64,000 nucleotides of DNA from Hassallia sp050875635 (GTDB taxonomy: Bacteria > Cyanobacteriota > Cyanobacteriia > Cyanobacteriales > Nostocaceae): the NCBI RefSeq assembly GCF_050875635.1, contig NZ_JBPAOH010000006.1:1-64000 (forward strand), written 5' to 3'. A program made the position numbers and the translations under genes. Of the stretch, positions 25,886-35,512 are shown piece after piece. The first letter of the stretch is position 1, and every line of letters starts with the position of its first letter. The notes below the pieces were generated by a model, which saw only the letters and a program-made list of their open reading frames with translations, ran no database searches and was not told the origin of the DNA.

Positions 25886-27970
25886 TTATAAGCCATTACC
25901 AATCAAAATGAAAGAAGCCCAATAGTAAGGATGATTGAGGCTAGCGTCAACGGCAGGGGATATATTGTTACTACCGTTTTGCTGTTTACTTGTAGGCGAT
26001 TTTCCGGTAATTAAAGCAATTTGTGCTTGTCTTAAAGCTTCAGATTTTGCCAGCTTACTCGAAGTGAGCAAAGTATAAAAAGCAGTCATCAAAGTTTCTG
26101 TACCGCCATCATCGACAGCCCATAATGAAGCGATCGCTGCCCTAGCGCCGGTTTTTTGCATTTGATAGCCAAAGCCTAAAATCTCTTCACCGCTGCCTAA
26201 AAAGCCTCCCAAGCCAGTTTCGCAGGCACTTAATACTACCAATTCCACACGGGGTAATGACCAATTAGCGACATCTCGCAAGTTAACGCGATCGCCATTT
26301 CCAAATAAAATAAAAGAGTTTTCCGGTCTACCCGTCACAAACGCAGCATGAGTAGCAAAATGGACAACTGTATAGTCGTCCAATTGTGGCACAGTAGCAG
26401 CAGGGCTGAAAGCAGCATCTAAAATTGTCTTGGTTCCGGGGACAGTGGTTGCCAAGCTTTGCACTTCCTGCGCTGCAAAGGGCAAACCGGAAAAGGCAAC
26501 CTTTCGATTACCAATTCTAACTTCATAATTACCTTTCGTAAAAGCAGCAGCTAAAACCCGCAATTTAGATTCGGGTTGGGTGTTGAAATTAGTTAAGCTG
26601 GCAGCGGTGATGTGATTGATACTGTAGCGCTGCACTAGCCATTGTGTACCATCATATAAAGCCGCTAGAGGAACGTAGCGCAACTGTTCATCTGGTGCAT
26701 AAATTATAGTTTGTGTACCAGCTTGCTTCAAGTCGTTTTCTATCGGTTTAATTAACCAGTTATACAACTGACGTCCAGGTTTTTTGGCATTTTGACTGGG
26801 AGTTTGTAAAGCTTGACGGAAAGCTGATATTGTTTGGTTGAGGTTTTCGCGTTTGACAGCTACGGTACGATGAATCGGCGGGGAATCAGGAGTTACCAGT
26901 ACCAATTCCAAGCTATCTGGTAAAACTAATGGATAGACGAGGACGGATTTTTTGGGTAATTGCGCCAAATTATCGCGAATTTCGTTAAGACTCTCCAAAT
27001 CTAAATTTTGCCTTCTGGCGGTGCGGTTAATTTGTTCTACTTGGGATCTTACCTGAGGACTATTGATAAAATCGTTGAATCGATCCAACAGTTGTTGTTG
27101 ATTTGTTACCAGTTGGGCGATACGTTGTTTTTGTTGAGGCGATCGCTTTTCCGGAGAAATCTGACGTAATTTTGTCAGTTCTTTACCCAAAACAACAGCA
27201 TTATCCAGAGTTTGATCCAACTTTTGTTTGGTTGGTTTTTCTGATGGGGATATTTCAATGCCTTTGGCAGTGCGTTGATTTCCAGGTACATTCAGGAGAT
27301 ATTGTTGTAGTTCTTCGACTTTGAGTAAATCCATAGCCCGCTGCGCTTGGGAAATGCGTCCCTGCGCTTGCAGTAATCTTTCAGCCAAAGTCCGATATGT
27401 TTGGGCAACAGTTATGCTGTAAGCATCCGGATCTACTTCTAGCGCTGCTGGTACAAGACGTGCGAGCTCGCGGTTGATGAGACAATGCTTGTAGAAAAAA
27501 ACTGCTAAATCTGGTCTATTTTGAATATCGAAAAGATTACCGATGTTGCTGTAGGTTTTGCCAAGTTGAACGCGATCGCTTAATTCTTTGTTAATGAATA
27601 AAGCTTGCTGATAAGATTTAAGTGCTTGTGAATACTGACCTTGCTTTTGGTACACTCTGCCAATATTGTTCAGCGTCACCGCTTCCCACCAGCGTTCTCC
27701 AGTGTCTGTAGTCAGTAATAGCGCTTTCTGCAATGTTTGCAATGCTTGTTCAGAGCGATTTGCACGTAATAGTTTAATCGCCTCTGCGTTTAGCCGCTTA
27801 ACTTCTGATTGGCTATTTTTCTCAGGTAATGCCTGAGCCAAATTTCGGTAATTATATTCTTTTATAGTATTTAAATTGACTGACTTATTTGCTGATAATG
27901 TCGTCCCACAACCTGGGAAAAGAAGTAAACTAGCAATAGCAAAACTGAAGTAATAAAAATGAGGACGCAT
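25886..27970 (-). CDS. CHAT-domain protease-like protein with TPR repeats, probable lipoprotein/exported
   Basis: 694 residues. The N-terminus has a hydrophobic segment ending LLFPGC (Cys21), an imperfect lipobox, so it is exported or lipid-anchored. TPR helices cover about 55-165 (ALQTLQKALLL, NNIGRVYQKQGQYSQALKSYQQAL). A helical linker leads to the CHAT caspase-like domain, about 390-694. The catalytic pair is visible as His541 (HFATHA) and Cys583 (SACETG), and the end HPYYWASFILIGNG is the usual CHAT tail. CHAT-TPR proteins are plentiful in filamentous cyanobacteria; the substrate is unknown. It stands alone. Confidence 0.93.
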   Translation of the reverse strand: MRPHFYYFSFAIASLLLFPGCGTTLSANKSVNLNTIKEYNYRNLAQALPEKNSQSEVKRLNAEAIKLLRANRSEQALQTLQKALLLTTDTGERWWEAVTLNNIGRVYQKQGQYSQALKSYQQALFINKELSDRVQLGKTYSNIGNLFDIQNRPDLAVFFYKHCLINRELARLVPAALEVDPDAYSITVAQTYRTLAERLLQAQGRISQAQRAMDLLKVEELQQYLLNVPGNQRTAKGIEISPSEKPTKQKLDQTLDNAVVLGKELTKLRQISPEKRSPQQKQRIAQLVTNQQQLLDRFNDFINSPQVRSQVEQINRTARRQNLDLESLNEIRDNLAQLPKKSVLVYPLVLPDSLELVLVTPDSPPIHRTVAVKRENLNQTISAFRQALQTPSQNAKKPGRQLYNWLIKPIENDLKQAGTQTIIYAPDEQLRYVPLAALYDGTQWLVQRYSINHITAASLTNFNTQPESKLRVLAAAFTKGNYEVRIGNRKVAFSGLPFAAQEVQSLATTVPGTKTILDAAFSPAATVPQLDDYTVVHFATHAAFVTGRPENSFILFGNGDRVNLRDVANWSLPRVELVVLSACETGLGGFLGSGEEILGFGYQMQKTGARAAIASLWAVDDGGTETLMTAFYTLLTSSKLAKSEALRQAQIALITGKSPTSKQQNGSNNISPAVDASLNHPYYWASFILIGNGL

Positions 27971-28090
27971 AATAAAACCCTCACCTTATTTGGTGAGTGT
28001 TAATTTGAAACCACTAAATTGTACAAGGCAACTAATTTTTTTACCATTATATTGGTAAAAAATCTCTAATTTCTGCTAAGAAAAGTTAAA

Positions 28091-28591
28091 ATGTCTGAAG
28101 AAAAATCAAATCAACCACAATTATCGCCAACAAGTGCCATTGACACTCCAACCCTGAGGGCATTTGAGAATTGGTTTGAATATCTTATCAGAGCGCAACC
28201 GCACCATACTGATTATGCAGGTGTTGTCTGGCACGGTTCTTATATTGCCTGGATGGAAGAAGCAAGAATAGAATGCTTGCGATCTATAGGCATTGAATTT
28301 GCTGATTTAGTTGCTTTAGGATGTGATTTACCAGTTGTAGATTTGTCGTTGCGCTATCATCGGGCAATTCGCTTAGGTATGACAGCAGTCGTCAGAACGC
28401 GCATGAGTGAGGTAAGTGGTGTGCATATTAATTGGGATTATGCGATTGAATCACCAGATAGGCAAGAGTTATACGTTACTGCCAAGGTGACATTAGTCGC
28501 GGTGGACAAAGAAAGAGGTAAAGTTATGCTTCAGTTGCCTACAACTGTTCAAGATGCATTAGCGCGGCTTGGGGGATCGAGGAATAATTGA
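28091..28591 (+). CDS. Hotdog-fold acyl-CoA thioesterase (4HBT/YbgC type)
   Basis: 166 residues. 'QPHHTDYAGVVWHGSYIAWMEEARIE' is the active-site block of YbgC-like thioesterases, with the Asp (TDYAGVV) and the following helix; 'VVDLSLRYHRAIRLGMTAVVRTR' is the usual second strand pair. It hydrolyses an acyl- or aroyl-CoA thioester in the cytoplasm; the substrate cannot be told. The N-terminal 30 residues are extra relative to the family. It is transcribed away from the CHAT gene. Confidence 0.9.
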   Translation: MSEEKSNQPQLSPTSAIDTPTLRAFENWFEYLIRAQPHHTDYAGVVWHGSYIAWMEEARIECLRSIGIEFADLVALGCDLPVVDLSLRYHRAIRLGMTAVVRTRMSEVSGVHINWDYAIESPDRQELYVTAKVTLVAVDKERGKVMLQLPTTVQDALARLGGSRNN

Positions 28592-28702
28592 TTGGTTGTT
28601 GGTGGTTAGTTGTTGGTGGTTAGTTGTTGGTGGTTAGTTGTTGGTGGTTAGTTGTTGGTGGTTAGTTGTTGGTTGTTAGTTGTTGGTGGTTAGTTGTTGG
28701 GG
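28592..28702. repeat. 14-bp tandem repeat (ttggtggttagttg)
   Basis: About eight copies of a 14-base unit start just after the thioesterase stop codon, with one variant copy (ttggttgttagttg). Strand asymmetry is strong: G and T on the plus strand only. Confidence 0.92.
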
Positions 28703-28715
28703 GAATATCGCAAAT

Positions 28716-28853
28716 TTATCGCCGCCGACACCCTAGAAGGGTGCAACTATACAAGCAAAGGCTGCGAAGGCAGCCTTATCATCTTAGGCTGCGAAGGTAG
28801 CCTTCGTTCGTATAGCCCCAGGCTTACAGCCTGCGGGCATCTGCGGGGGTATT
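28716..28853. repeat. Dispersed stem-loop repeat with aggctgcgaaggcagcct core
   Basis: It contains CACCCTAGAAGGGTG, ACTATACAAGCAAAGGCTGCGAAGGCAGCC, a second AGGCTGCGAAGGTAGCCT hairpin, TATAGCCCCAGGCTTACAGCCTGCGG. The layout (outer TATAC/GTATAG, inner hairpins) parallels the element at 13671-13781. Confidence 0.8.
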
Positions 28854-28862
28854 ATTTTACCG

Positions 28863-29060
28863 TTATTTACCGCCATGTATTTGCGATAGTGTTTGAGGCA
28901 AGTGAATTATTTGATTCCAAATATCTTGAGGAGTAATGCCATAACTTATTTGTAATAAAACAACGATCGCCGCAATTGTCATTGCACTGCTGACGGTCGT
29001 TTTTACTATCTTCACTAATATTGTAAATACTACCCACGCTACAATTAAAGCAACTAACAT
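28863..29060 (-). CDS. Small membrane protein of unknown function
   Basis: 65 residues. One or two membrane helices at the start (LVALIVAWVVFTILVKIV and SAMTIAAIVVLLQISYG), followed by an amphipathic tail (PQDIWNQIIHLPQTLSQI). The composition and clean start make it a likely real gene. Similar small proteins occur in cyanobacteria, but I know no function. Confidence 0.72.
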   Translation of the reverse strand: MLVALIVAWVVFTILVKIVKTTVSSAMTIAAIVVLLQISYGITPQDIWNQIIHLPQTLSQIHGGK

Positions 29061-29498
29061 ATTATTAATTCCTTAATAATCACCCTTGAAAAAAGTCTTG
29101 TGTTGAGAATAAAATTTTACATTTAGTAACAATTATTGCGCCCATCGCTCTTTCACCCAAGTTTAGAAACCCGGTTTCTCCAAGAAACGGGGTTTCTGGG
29201 GCGATGTGAATTTTCACAAATCATATAGGATTGTTATATAATCGAGCTTTTTATACTTGGGCATTTTTTGTGTAATTGTCCTGCGCTCAATATACCGGAA
29301 AGCGACACAAAAAACGGTATGTAAAGTAACGTTTTGTCAAGTAATTAATTACATAATATTATACCAATTTTCCAAAATAATACCACAGTAGGGGCGGGGT
29401 TTCCCCGCCCTTTCAGACAATCAATGTATTGTAAAGATTGAGTTTGTATTATTAGCCTTATAACGCTAAAGGCTGAATAAAACAGGCTATTAATCTGA
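29061..29498. other. Intergenic region with two palindromic repeats
   Basis: It contains AAACCCGGTTTCTCC-aag-AAACGGGGTTTCT (about 29167-29199) and GGGGCGGGG-tt-tCCCCGCCC (29392-29411). Both are dispersed palindromes. No gene is supported. Confidence 0.65.
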
Positions 29499-30695
29499 TT
29501 ATCGCAGAGAAATGATACGCGATCGCGCATCGAAATTTTCAGTTGCTGCTAACACTTCAAGTCTTGCCCATTTATCAGCTGCCACAATATCATCTAAAGA
29601 AGGATTGGCAGAGTTATCATCTCTAAAGCGATCGCATACCGATTCAATACATCTAGCAATATCTAAAAAGCCAATTTTCTCATCTAAAAATAACGCTACA
29701 GCTTGTTCATTTGCAGCATTCAATACCGCAGGCATAGATCCACCAGCTTTACCGACAGCGTAAGCTAGTTTCATGCAAGGATATTTTTGGTGATCTGGTT
29801 CACAGAAAGTTAAATTTCCGGCTTTTACCAAATCTAGTTGTTGCCAATCAGTGTAGATGCGATCGGGAAAAGATAAAGCATAAAGTATAGGTAAACGCAT
29901 ATCAGCCCAGCCTAATTGAGCTAAAACTGACGTATCTTGCAGCTCAATCAGCGAGTGAATAATACTTTGAGGATGAATGACAATATCAATATTTTCATAA
30001 TCCATCCCAAAAAGGAAGTGCGCTTCAATCACTTCCAATCCCTTATTCATCAAAGTAGCAGAATCTACCGTAATTTTCCGACCCATCGACCAATTCGGAT
30101 GCTTGATAGCGTCGGCAACTGTCACTTCTGCTAACTTGGCTACATCCCAATCGCGGAAAGCGCCACCAGAAGCAGTAAGCAAAATCCGCCGCAAGCCGCC
30201 TTTGGGAACACCTTGCAAGCACTGAAATATAGCAGAATGCTCGGAATCTGCTGGTAATAATTTTACACCGTGTTTTTCAACTAACGGTAGAACTACAGGA
30301 CCCCCAGCAATCAAAGTTTCTTTGTTTGCCAAAGCGATATCTTTACCAGCTTCGATGGCAGCGATGGTGGGTAGCAAACCAGCACAACCAACGATACCGG
30401 TGACAACCGTTTGGGCTTCACCGTAGCGGGCAACTTCGATTACTCCAGCTTCACCTGCCAGTAAAATCGGTTGGGGATCGAGGTCTTTTATGGCTTCTTT
30501 GAGTGCGGGTAATTTATCTTCATCGCAAATCGCTGCTATAGATGGTCGAAATTGCCGAATTTGAGCCGCTAACAATTCTACATTGCGCCCAGAAGCCAAT
30601 CCGACAATTTGAAACTGATCCGGATACTGCGAGACAATATCTAAAGTCTGAGTACCGATAGAGCCAGTGGAACCAAGCAGAGTAATCGGTTTCAT
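29499..30695 (-). CDS. dxr: 1-deoxy-D-xylulose 5-phosphate reductoisomerase
   Basis: Second step of the MEP isoprenoid pathway: converts DXP to MEP using NADPH and a divalent metal. I chose the Met at 30695 (MKPITLLGSTGSIGTQTLDIV), giving 398 residues, the usual length. The N-terminal Rossmann motif is GSTGSIG; ALANKETLIAGG and the metal/substrate block PADSEHSAIFQCLQG follow, then the ASGGAFRDW flexible loop, SMGRKITVDSATLMNKGLEVIEA and QLGWADMRLPI. It stands alone, with a 21-bp repeat array upstream. Confidence 0.97.
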   Translation of the reverse strand: MKPITLLGSTGSIGTQTLDIVSQYPDQFQIVGLASGRNVELLAAQIRQFRPSIAAICDEDKLPALKEAIKDLDPQPILLAGEAGVIEVARYGEAQTVVTGIVGCAGLLPTIAAIEAGKDIALANKETLIAGGPVVLPLVEKHGVKLLPADSEHSAIFQCLQGVPKGGLRRILLTASGGAFRDWDVAKLAEVTVADAIKHPNWSMGRKITVDSATLMNKGLEVIEAHFLFGMDYENIDIVIHPQSIIHSLIELQDTSVLAQLGWADMRLPILYALSFPDRIYTDWQQLDLVKAGNLTFCEPDHQKYPCMKLAYAVGKAGGSMPAVLNAANEQAVALFLDEKIGFLDIARCIESVCDRFRDDNSANPSLDDIVAADKWARLEVLAATENFDARSRIISLR

Positions 30696-31312
30696 ATTTG
30701 TTTTATATTTAAAGACAACTTTACTATAAATTGCTGGGGACAACCCAAGCGCAGCAATGAGATATTATTCTTATTTGGCGATCGCCGCGAGTAAAAAGCT
30801 TGTGTGTAAAATATGACAAATTTCTTAGACCTACGAGCAAAAGTGTCCAAAACCCCACCCCCAACTTGAGAACACCGCGATTGTTATTTCGGCGAACTCA
30901 AAAGTTATTTTGGCGAACTCAAAAGTTATTTTGGCGAACTCAAAAGTTATTTTGGCGAACTCAAAAGCTATTTCGGCGAACGCAAAAGTTATTTCGGCGA
31001 ACTCAAAAGTTATTTCGGCGAACTCAAAAGCTATTTCGGCGAACTCAAAAGTTATTTCGGCGAACTCAAAAGTTATTTTGGCGAACTCAAAAGTTATTTT
31101 GGCGTGTCCATAACACACTCTACGAAACTACTAGAATTGAAACCTATGCTGGTCATACTTGTGTGTACACCCTAGCGCAAGCGGGGAGGGGACTTTTGGC
31201 ACAAGCCAAAAGAAGGTGGGGTTCTTGTTTTTGATTTATGCAAAAGTCTATTGCATACTCACAATTAAAAGTAAAACGATGCACAAAACAGTCTCTTGAA
31301 AGACTCTAGTTT
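30696..31312. other. Intergenic region with tandem repeat array
   Basis: 617 bases between the divergent dxr and PIG-V-like genes. It is dominated by a 21-bp tandem array (30891-31100). Overlapping frames in several readings are artefacts of the period being a multiple of three. Confidence 0.65.
30891..31100. repeat. 21-bp tandem repeat, 10 copies
   Basis: Unit ggcgaactcaaaagttattt plus one t or c. Copies start at 30891, 30912, 30933, 30954, 30975, 30996, 31017, 31038, 31059 and 31080 with few substitutions (gctattt, gaacgcaaa). There are no spacers, so it is not a CRISPR array. Confidence 0.95.
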
Positions 31313-32587
31313 ATGGCTCAAGTTCCGGTACTTATAAGAAAAATTTTCCCAGAAAATGACTTGCTTTATCCAGCAGCGATATGGCTAACAAGCCGAATGT
31401 TGATTTGGATAGCGATGTTGCTGGTTGCACCTTTATTGTCAGCACCACCAGGAGGAATTGCAGCGACATTTGGCTGGGGGGTATTTGATGCTTGGGATAC
31501 TATACATTACCGAGCGATCGCTACTTCTGGTTATGAATACGCCGATGACGGTAAAGGACACAATCTTGCCTTTTTCCCGCTGTTTCCCTTAATAGTTCGC
31601 TTCGTCATGGCTGTTGGTTTGCCGTTTGAAGTGGCAGGCACGCTGGTAAACAATATAGCATTTTTGGCAGCGCTTTACTGCTTGTATTTTTGGGTAAAAG
31701 AGCATTACGGGAAGGATTCTGCACGGTGGGCTACTGCTGTCTTGGCTTGGTGTCCGTTGTCGATGTTTGCAGCGGTGATTTATACTGAAGGGTTATATTT
31801 ATTGCTGTCTACAGCAGCTTTGCAAGCCTTTGACAAACAGCGATATGGCTGGACAGCTTTTTGGGGTGCAATGGCGACAGCAACACGTCCAACGGGCATC
31901 GCATTGATACCCGCGTTAGCGATCGCTTCGTTTCAACAACGCAGACCACCGATTGCTTATGTCGCGTCTTTTGCGACTGTGATCGGCTTACTTTCATTCA
32001 GCTTGTATTGTGCAATTAAATTTGGCGATCCTTTAGCATTTATCCAAGCACAACGAGGATGGAGACCTTCTTTAGGCTTTGATTGGCTGGGTTGGTGGAA
32101 AATGCTAATGCAAATTACAGTTGGTACAACCAATTGGAAACATGGCGCAATAAAAGATCCGTTGCATCCGTTGTTATTTGCGATCGTTGTCGCTTTTGGA
32201 TATTTCTTATGGCGCTTTCGGCAAAAATTAGGTTCTGCAAAAGTAGATTATGGTTTTGCGGCTTTATTCTTATTGCTGTGGCTATTAGCAGGCGATCCGT
32301 TAATTAATACAATCTCTGTCTTCGGTGGTATTTACTTGTTATGGCACTTACGCAGTCAGCTGACACCAGTCACAGTAATTTATGGGTTCTGCGGGTTAGC
32401 CTTAATTTTTGCTTCTGGGGGAACTTGGTCACTAAGTCGTTTGGTCTACGGCATTGTATCCTCAAGCGTAGCTTTTGGTGTATTATTATCTCGCCATCCT
32501 CGTTGGGGATACTTAACACTGTTCTTCTTCGCCATATTACTCGTTAGTTTGAGTATTAGATTTGCTCAAGAACTGTGGGTAGGTTAA
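31313..32587 (+). CDS. PIG-V-like membrane mannosyltransferase (copy 1)
   Basis: 424 residues with about ten hydrophobic segments. The first luminal loop carries DAWDTIHYRAIATSGY, the acidic motif of PIG-V-type and other GT-C transferases, followed by AFFPLFPLIVR and the conserved YTEGLYLLLSTAAL and ATRPTGIALIPAL blocks. GT-C enzymes take the sugar from a polyprenyl-phosphate sugar on the outer face of the membrane. The acceptor here is unknown. It starts the glycan cluster. A paralogue is at 37840 and a fragment at 39205. Confidence 0.88.
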   Translation: MAQVPVLIRKIFPENDLLYPAAIWLTSRMLIWIAMLLVAPLLSAPPGGIAATFGWGVFDAWDTIHYRAIATSGYEYADDGKGHNLAFFPLFPLIVRFVMAVGLPFEVAGTLVNNIAFLAALYCLYFWVKEHYGKDSARWATAVLAWCPLSMFAAVIYTEGLYLLLSTAALQAFDKQRYGWTAFWGAMATATRPTGIALIPALAIASFQQRRPPIAYVASFATVIGLLSFSLYCAIKFGDPLAFIQAQRGWRPSLGFDWLGWWKMLMQITVGTTNWKHGAIKDPLHPLLFAIVVAFGYFLWRFRQKLGSAKVDYGFAALFLLLWLLAGDPLINTISVFGGIYLLWHLRSQLTPVTVIYGFCGLALIFASGGTWSLSRLVYGIVSSSVAFGVLLSRHPRWGYLTLFFFAILLVSLSIRFAQELWVG

Positions 32588-32618
32588 AGCGAAGTGATGA
32601 GAAGATAAAGAGCTTAGG

Positions 32619-34022
32619 GTGAAAAAACTTGTTTTTCAACTTGGCGCTGTCGGTTGGGCGATCGCCATCAGTGCCTTAATTCTATTTGCGTGCAGCAGTT
32701 TACGACATACCCTGTTTCAATCAGGAGTTTTCGATCTCGGAATTTACGACCAGGTTGTTTACTTAATTAGCCAAGGACTGCCACCTATCTCTTCTTTTTT
32801 AGGCTTTCATCACATGGGCAACCATGCAGCCTGGGCAGTCTATTTACTCGGTTTACTGTACAAGATTTACCCTAGCGCATACTGGCTGTTAGCTGTGCAA
32901 GCAGTGGCGTTAGCTTTGGGTGCTTTGCCTACTTACTATCTTTCACTGCAAGCCGGACTGAAGCAAACTCAAGCAACCACAATGGCAGCAGTTTATCTGT
33001 TGTACCCCTTAATTTTTAATGTCAATATTTTTGAATTCCACCCAGAAGTCATGGCTGTCCCCGTATTGCTGGGGGTAGTTTTGGCAGCGCGGCTAGGTCA
33101 AGTAGGGTGGTTTTGTATAGGCATTATCTTTATTTTGGGCTGTAAAGCCGTTTTATCGCTGACAGTTGCGGCGATGGGCTTTTGGCTGCTGGTGTTTGAG
33201 AAGCGGCGCGTGTGCGGTATATTCGCTTTGATTGCTGGGTGCGCTTGGTTTTTGATTGCTAGTCAAGCGATTATTCCCTTCTTCAGCAATCATGAAGCAG
33301 CAGCGGTACAACGTTATAGCTATCTAGGCAACTCAGTTTTAGATATTGCCAGAAATCTCATCCTTCAGCCAGGGTTGATATTAGGGAGAATCTTTTCATT
33401 AGATACCCTCGGATATTTAGCACTGTTAATTGCCCCGGTGATTTGGGGACTTGCACCAAGACATCTAACTCCTTTGGTGAGTGCTATTCCCGCATTAATT
33501 TTGAATATTCTTTCTGATAAGCAAGCGCAACGCGACTTAATTCACCAGTATTCTTTACCGATACTGCCTTTTTTGATTTTAGCTGTAATTGCCAGTTTAG
33601 CTGCGGGTAGAGGATGGCTGCGTTCGAGACGGGTTATTATTTTGTGGGCGTTGCTAGCTTTTATAGTGCTGGGAAAGTATGGCTATTTTTGGTCGCGATA
33701 TCTCAGATCAATTGATAATTGGCAAGCAACACGAGAAGCGATCGCCCAAATTCAAACCAAAGGCGCTGTTTTAAGTACTCACAGTATTTGCCCGCATTTA
33801 ACCCACCGACAACAGATCCAGTTTGTCGATGATTTAAGCGGTTTCATCCCTGATTTTGCCCAATTTAAATATATATTGCTCAATGTGCGTCACCCAGACG
33901 GTACTCGCAATCCACAGTTTGCTACCAACTTAGTAAACAAGCTGAAAAATACGGAATTTTTGCGACTAAGCTACCAGCGTGATGACGTTTATTTATTTGT
34001 GAAAAAATCGTCGGCAAAGTGA
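32619..34022 (+). CDS. DUF2079 polytopic membrane protein
   Basis: 467 residues, GTG start 31 bases after the previous stop. Many transmembrane helices. SGVFDLGIYDQVVYLISQG and FLGFHHMGNHAAWAVYLLG are the characteristic DUF2079 N-terminal blocks; FEFHPEVMAVPVLLG follows. The family is thought to be GT-C-like, with the FDLGIYDQ acidic residues in the position of the catalytic loop. A role in surface glycan or lipid glycosylation is inferred from its neighbours. Its stop overlaps the next start by four bases. Confidence 0.88.
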   Translation: MKKLVFQLGAVGWAIAISALILFACSSLRHTLFQSGVFDLGIYDQVVYLISQGLPPISSFLGFHHMGNHAAWAVYLLGLLYKIYPSAYWLLAVQAVALALGALPTYYLSLQAGLKQTQATTMAAVYLLYPLIFNVNIFEFHPEVMAVPVLLGVVLAARLGQVGWFCIGIIFILGCKAVLSLTVAAMGFWLLVFEKRRVCGIFALIAGCAWFLIASQAIIPFFSNHEAAAVQRYSYLGNSVLDIARNLILQPGLILGRIFSLDTLGYLALLIAPVIWGLAPRHLTPLVSAIPALILNILSDKQAQRDLIHQYSLPILPFLILAVIASLAAGRGWLRSRRVIILWALLAFIVLGKYGYFWSRYLRSIDNWQATREAIAQIQTKGAVLSTHSICPHLTHRQQIQFVDDLSGFIPDFAQFKYILLNVRHPDGTRNPQFATNLVNKLKNTEFLRLSYQRDDVYLFVKKSSAK

Positions 34023-35509
34023 GTATGCCCAAACTGAAAAATATTTTTATTCACCTGCTGATTATGTCTTTGTTTGTTGGCTTTGTACTTGCCATCAGGT
34101 TCAAGCCAATTACACAGTCTTTGGAATTAGACTACGACGAAGGACTGAATTTAATTAAAGCTTTTCTTTACGGACAAGGGTTTTCTCTTTACACTCAAAT
34201 TTGGAACGACCAACCACCCCTTTTTACCGTTATTTTATCGCAATGGTTTCATTTATTCGGTCAGTCCATCTTTGCTGCCCGCTTTCTAATCATACTTTTT
34301 TCAGCACTATTAATTTGGTGCTTTTATCAAATTATCAACAGTGAACTCGGAAAAATACCAGCTTTTGTTGCCACACTTGTATTATTCACTTCTGGGCTAT
34401 TTATTCGCCTGAGTTTTTCCGTGATGATTGGTATTCCCTCGCTATCACTGGCAATGCTTTCGATTTATTTTTTAAATCTTTATCAAAAGCAGTATCGTCA
34501 GCCTTTTCTGATTTTGTCTGGAGGTTTATTAGCGTTATCTTTGCAAATCAAATTTTTGACAGTATTTCTGATTCCTTTAATGCTTTTTTCTCTGGCATTG
34601 ACAAATGTAACGATTTTTCCAAAAAAGCAACTGAAAATTATTCTTCAACCTTTTCTTTGGTGGCTTGGTAGTCTGGGAGTTGTTTTTTTATTAATTGGCT
34701 TGTGCTTTCAGCAATTTTCTCATTTAGACCAGATATTTGAATCTCATTTTCACCAACCGAGTGAAATAAAATTAGTAAATTTTAATAATTTTGAGTATCT
34801 CAAAAAGATAATCAGTCCAGATTATGAATATATCTTTCTAGCGTTTCTCGGTATCCTCACAATTATTATCAAAAAACAGCGAAATGGTCTTTTACCTTTA
34901 GCTTGGCTAGTAACTGCAACACTAATTTTAATAAAACATAAACCAATCTGGTATCATCATTACCTTTTGCTGACTATTCCTATCTCTTGGTTAGCTGCTT
35001 ATGCTATTGCTTCATTTCTTGATTTCTGCAAAAATTGGCATCATTCTAAGTCATTAAAAATAAAAAAATTCATATTTTTGATACTAAGTGCAACTTTCAT
35101 TTTCTTGATGATTACAACTCCAGCCAATCCCAAAGGTAGACCTCCCACAGATGTAGAAGTTATACAACTGTTATTAAAACACAAAAATTCAACTCATTGG
35201 GTATTTACAGACCGTCCAATCTATGCTTTTTATGCTGGGTTGCGCGTCCCTCCAGAAATGGCAGTAATATCATATAAACGGCTTAACTCAGGAGATTTAA
35301 CATCTAAACAATTGCTGACTATCTTACAAAATTATTGTCCTGAACAAATGGTTCTTGGAAGGTGGATTTCTCAAATAAAGAGTGATAGTGACTTTATGGC
35401 TTATATTAATGAAAATTATTCAAAAATCTACACAGACGAAAAAAAGACCGTAGAACATTATCTCTTAAATAAAGTTCACAAATGTACACCCAAGCATAGT
35501 TTAGAGTGA
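34019..35509 (+). CDS. Glycosyltransferase family 39-like membrane protein
   Basis: 496 residues, start GTG overlapping the previous stop (GTGA), evidence for translational coupling. The first extracytoplasmic loop has LDYDEGLNLIKAFLYGQG and YTQIWNDQPPLFTVILS, the acidic-motif loop of PMT/ArnT-type transferases. About ten membrane segments follow and a C-terminal soluble part from about 370. It probably transfers a sugar from a polyprenyl-phosphate donor. The base composition is somewhat more AT-rich than the surrounding genes. Confidence 0.87.
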   Translation: MSMPKLKNIFIHLLIMSLFVGFVLAIRFKPITQSLELDYDEGLNLIKAFLYGQGFSLYTQIWNDQPPLFTVILSQWFHLFGQSIFAARFLIILFSALLIWCFYQIINSELGKIPAFVATLVLFTSGLFIRLSFSVMIGIPSLSLAMLSIYFLNLYQKQYRQPFLILSGGLLALSLQIKFLTVFLIPLMLFSLALTNVTIFPKKQLKIILQPFLWWLGSLGVVFLLIGLCFQQFSHLDQIFESHFHQPSEIKLVNFNNFEYLKKIISPDYEYIFLAFLGILTIIIKKQRNGLLPLAWLVTATLILIKHKPIWYHHYLLLTIPISWLAAYAIASFLDFCKNWHHSKSLKIKKFIFLILSATFIFLMITTPANPKGRPPTDVEVIQLLLKHKNSTHWVFTDRPIYAFYAGLRVPPEMAVISYKRLNSGDLTSKQLLTILQNYCPEQMVLGRWISQIKSDSDFMAYINENYSKIYTDEKKTVEHYLLNKVHKCTPKHSLE

Positions 35510-35512
35510 ATT

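Noticed and set aside
30891..31100. Possible CRISPR array
   Set aside because: Copies are head to tail with no spacers between them, and no cas genes are present.
30800..31234. Overlapping repeat-peptide reading frames (144 aa plus strand; 95 aa minus strand)
   Set aside because: They result from a 21-bp tandem array whose length is a multiple of three; no start signal or family supports any one frame.
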